Shown in pieces: positions 61,560-64,000 of a DNA stretch of 64,000 nt. Below the pieces are notes generated by a model that saw only the letters and a list, made by a program, of their open reading frames with translations, searched no databases and had not been told where the DNA came from. How positions within the stretch are numbered: position 1 is the first letter of the stretch; the number at the start of each line of letters is the position of its first letter. Made by a program: the position numbers and the translations under genes. This DNA comes from Linepithema humile (lineage: Eukaryota > Arthropoda > Insecta > Hymenoptera > Formicidae). Location: contig NC_090130.1 of assembly GCF_040581485.1 (NCBI RefSeq), forward strand, positions 30,109,418 to 30,173,417, written 5' to 3'.

Positions 61560-62030
61560 TGCGGCCGGTCGTTGATCATTGATCGATGACGAATACAACT
61601 GGATTAATGGCAGATTAATTACGAATGCAGATGAAATAAAAGCACCCCCGCAGAATGGAAAAAGATGCGGAAAACAAATCCTTTTGACCTTCCAGCTTAC
61701 ATTTCTCCAGAAACATCGTCATGTGAGTCATCATGCGTTCCTAAAAGCGCGGCAATAAAACCAAGGTGGGCACCTTATGCCCATCGTCTGGCACCCATCT
61801 GGGCGTAAACGGAGGCGTGGTAAAACACCAAGCTGCGTCCGTGATTGGCCGGCAAACACCAGCACCACCGAGAACGTGAGTCTGCCTTACGATTTTACCG
61901 AGTCGGCTGCACTGGGTTGCATCCAGGCAACGTGCCAACGCGTACCCCACTGAAACCACGGTAGTATTGCGGTTGCTGGTGGGAGTACCTGGCCGTTAGT
62001 TACCCCGACACCTCATCCCCGGAAAACTTT
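61560..62030. other. moderately GC-rich stretch, possible regulatory DNA
   Basis: Non-repetitive sequence with balanced composition around 61730-62030. A 72-codon - frame (61741-61959) and an overlapping + frame have no motif. It could be promoter-proximal DNA of a gene starting to the right. Confidence 0.3.
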
Positions 62031-62215
62031 AGTCAGGATCCAACAGTTGATCGGTCGAGATCTACCGCGGTAACGGCGGAGCGGACGAGCGCGGGAAGTG
62101 TTCGCGAATATTTATCTTATTTATCTGAATGCGCGCGAGAAAGAAAAGGAACTACAACATGACTTAGGAGCACGAGTTAAATATCCAAATAGATTTAATC
62201 CTGTCAATTAAATCT
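62031..62215 (+). repeat. diverged direct repeat, copy A
   Basis: Starts agtcaggatccaacagttga and resembles copy B at 62239-62375. Shared order: tcaggatc, gttgatcg(g/a)tcgag, tcta, then later ggaact, a cgaact/cgagtt block, and ccaaat(a/g)gatt. Copy A carries an extra 40-50 bases in the middle. Confidence 0.65.
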
Positions 62216-62238
62216 GTTTGATGAAATCCGATGACGCT

Positions 62239-62375
62239 CAATCAGGATCGGAAAGTTGATCGATCGAGGTCTATCACGGAGCAGTCGGGCGCTAAAGAAG
62301 AGGAACTGAAGTATGATTGGACCACGAACTGAATAATTTATATAGCCAAATGGATTCAATCGGCAGGCCTATCGC
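62239..62375 (+). repeat. diverged direct repeat, copy B
   Basis: Starts aatcaggatcggaaagttga and runs in the same orientation as copy A. The level of divergence suggests an old tandem duplication. No coding frame is shared. Confidence 0.65.
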
Positions 62376-62396
62376 TATCAAGTTTTCCACATTATG

Positions 62397-62404
62397 AAGA
62401 TGGC
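62397..62404 (+). promoter_or_regulatory. AAGATGGC motif
   Basis: The core aagatggc of the YY1/Pho-type consensus lies about 220 bases before a possible first coding exon at 62622. A short motif like this can arise by chance. Confidence 0.2.
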
Positions 62405-62621
62405 TCATTGGTGTTTGTTTACGTGTTTCGTTTCGCGATCGTCTGATAAATTGCGATTCGATGGAATTGTTCGAATAAGTAAACCACTGGATTGTAAGAT
62501 TGATCGTGACAAATATCGATTTTACAAGAAGCTTAGTGAGGTGCGGTAGTGGTGAAATTTACATCACTTGGTGCCGGTGCGAATTCGTTCGAACTACCTC
62601 GCGGTGGCTCGCTTGGTTGAA

Positions 62622-62682
62622 ATGACGGTTGCCACTAATTTTTCGATGATGCGACCATGTTTCTCTGGATATTCATTTCAAG
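62622..62682 (+). CDS. possible first coding exon, speculative
   Basis: An ATG in fair context (gaaATGA) opens 20 codons plus one base (MTVATNFSMMRPCFSGYSFQ), ending at a consensus donor AAG|GTACGC. The sequence upstream is GC-richer and downstream becomes intron-like AT-rich DNA. Such a short exon has little intrinsic support, and the partner would lie outside or deep in the remaining window. Confidence 0.15.
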
Positions 62683-64000
62683 GTACGCTTTACATTTAGT
62701 CATTTATTTTATATAATCGCCGGACAAAGTTTATGAAATGCCTTTATGATCTAAATTGCATTTTTATTATCTTGCAAATGTTTAAACATTTAATACTTTC
62801 TTTGGATTCATTTAAAATTATATATTTAATCATAAAATTATTAAATAAATATAATGCAGGATTAAAAAATGTGTAATATGTATATGAAGCAATAATAATT
62901 ATTAAAATAAGGTTTTTAATGCTACTGTACGTAACAGATAAAAAAGTCTATTATTGCTTATTTTCTCTTGAAAATTTTTGAAAACGTTTAAAAAGATTAA
63001 ATTTTAAATAGAAACTTTTCAACTATTGAATGTGAAATGCTATAAATCACGTATCCACAAGATTAATGATCTTGTTTCTCCGAAAAACGGAAAACAAAAA
63101 TTCTCGAAATGTCAAAGCTTTTTATCTCTCATTTCAATGCTTGCTTTCTTTTCATCTTCGCTGCTTTTATTCTTTTCTTTATTGTTGTTTTCTACTTTCT
63201 AAAGAATAAAAGAATATTGGTCACAAAAGTGTGTAAAATAGACAATAATATATATTTTTCATTGTAGAAAAAACTGCCAAAAACTATAATAATTTATCAA
63301 AATTGAGAAACAGAACCTTTGTTAAACATAATTCTCGTATATTCAAATTACGCAGCAAGTTTTTTCTATTGTATATCTACATTGTATATCTACACACATT
63401 ACATTCCATCTATTATTTTTGTTATTATATTTTCACGCGTATGTACTCTTCGTTTATCCTCGCCGATCAGTCTATGCTCGATCATCTAACAAAGTGAATA
63501 TATTCGCATAGAATCAATCACAGTTATATGAGACAAGAAAAGAAAGTTAAAATTTATTAGTATAAATAGCTCTAAAGTGTTGTGAGATGAATTTATATTT
63601 ACTTGAACAAATACAAGCTGCAGAATGTAAGTAATAAAACTGAAGTAAACGTGCGCGCGTCCGCATCGACAGTTATAATCCAGATGTTCAAAAGTAATTT
63701 TAAGAATTTAATTGATTAATTTCTTTACAGCTCAAGTTTTATGTTCCTTTTTGTACTTTTCTTTTTTTTTGTGTTACAGCCTTTGAATACTTGTGTTGTC
63801 GTTTTGAAGCTGAACAATTTTCGTAACAATACCAGCAATAAAACATTCTCTTGATGAGTCAATTAAGTAATACTGGTAAATCTATTTTAAATAATCAATT
63901 TGCACACTGTGCTCACTTTGCACAATGTCAAAAGAATCGAATAACAGTAGGAAGGACAGAGAAAACGCCTTTCGATACTTGTTCCGTTCACGAGAAATGT
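62683..64000. other. AT-rich DNA to the window end, nothing assigned
   Basis: No motif-bearing frame. A 64-codon + frame at 63303-63497 is Phe/Ile/Tyr-rich, as translated AT-rich DNA usually is. Confidence 0.5.

Noticed and set aside
1..64000. CRISPR arrays, operons, tRNA and rRNA genes
   Set aside because: No regularly spaced repeats, polycistronic gene runs, tRNA T-loop plus anticodon structures or rRNA-like blocks were seen; the gene structures are those of an insect nuclear genome.

Overview
This window is eukaryotic nuclear DNA from an insect, most likely a hymenopteran and perhaps an ant. The evidence is AT-rich DNA with GC/CpG-rich patches, short GT-AG introns, genes with insect-type relatives (a Cindr/CIN85 adaptor, a RabX4-like GTPase, a mitochondrial CISD3), GA/TA microsatellites and a decayed mariner element. 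No bacterial operons, CRISPR arrays, tRNA or rRNA genes were seen. The species call is inference. All exon joins were made by eye from splice-site consensus, reading-frame phase and protein continuity.

Genes lie in the left half. On + at 5.3-5.9 kb is a two-exon CISD3-type mitochondrial iron-sulfur protein. It is followed on + at 6.4-7.7 kb by a four-exon secreted C-type-lectin-domain protein. On - at 14.0-11.7 kb is an eight-exon Cindr (CIN85/CD2AP) adaptor with three SH3 domains, a capping-protein-interaction motif and a C-terminal coiled coil. On - at 23.3-20.9 kb is a five-exon Rab GTPase ending in Cys-Ala-Cys. On - at 26.4-25.5 kb is a three-exon multi-pass membrane protein of unknown function. 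On + at 28.1-30.0 kb is a six-exon LEXM/CIMAP2-like axonemal protein. These genes share no obvious pathway, as is usual for insect neighbours.

From about 30 to 35 kb there are weak or decayed reading frames, plus a 5'-truncated, frameshifted mariner transposase (33.9-34.8 kb).

The right half (about 34.8-64 kb) is a gene desert with no convincing complete gene. It holds GC-rich patches, GA/CT microsatellites and two old local duplications (52 kb and 62 kb). It also holds one isolated exon-like block (59.1 kb), one possible 5' exon (62.6 kb) and a long imperfect inverted repeat (57.15-57.75 kb, arms near 180-195 bp). The inverted repeat is the most unusual structure in the window: it could be a foldback/MITE-type element or a hairpin-RNA locus. 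The desert may be a long intron or regulatory domain of a gene lying outside the window.
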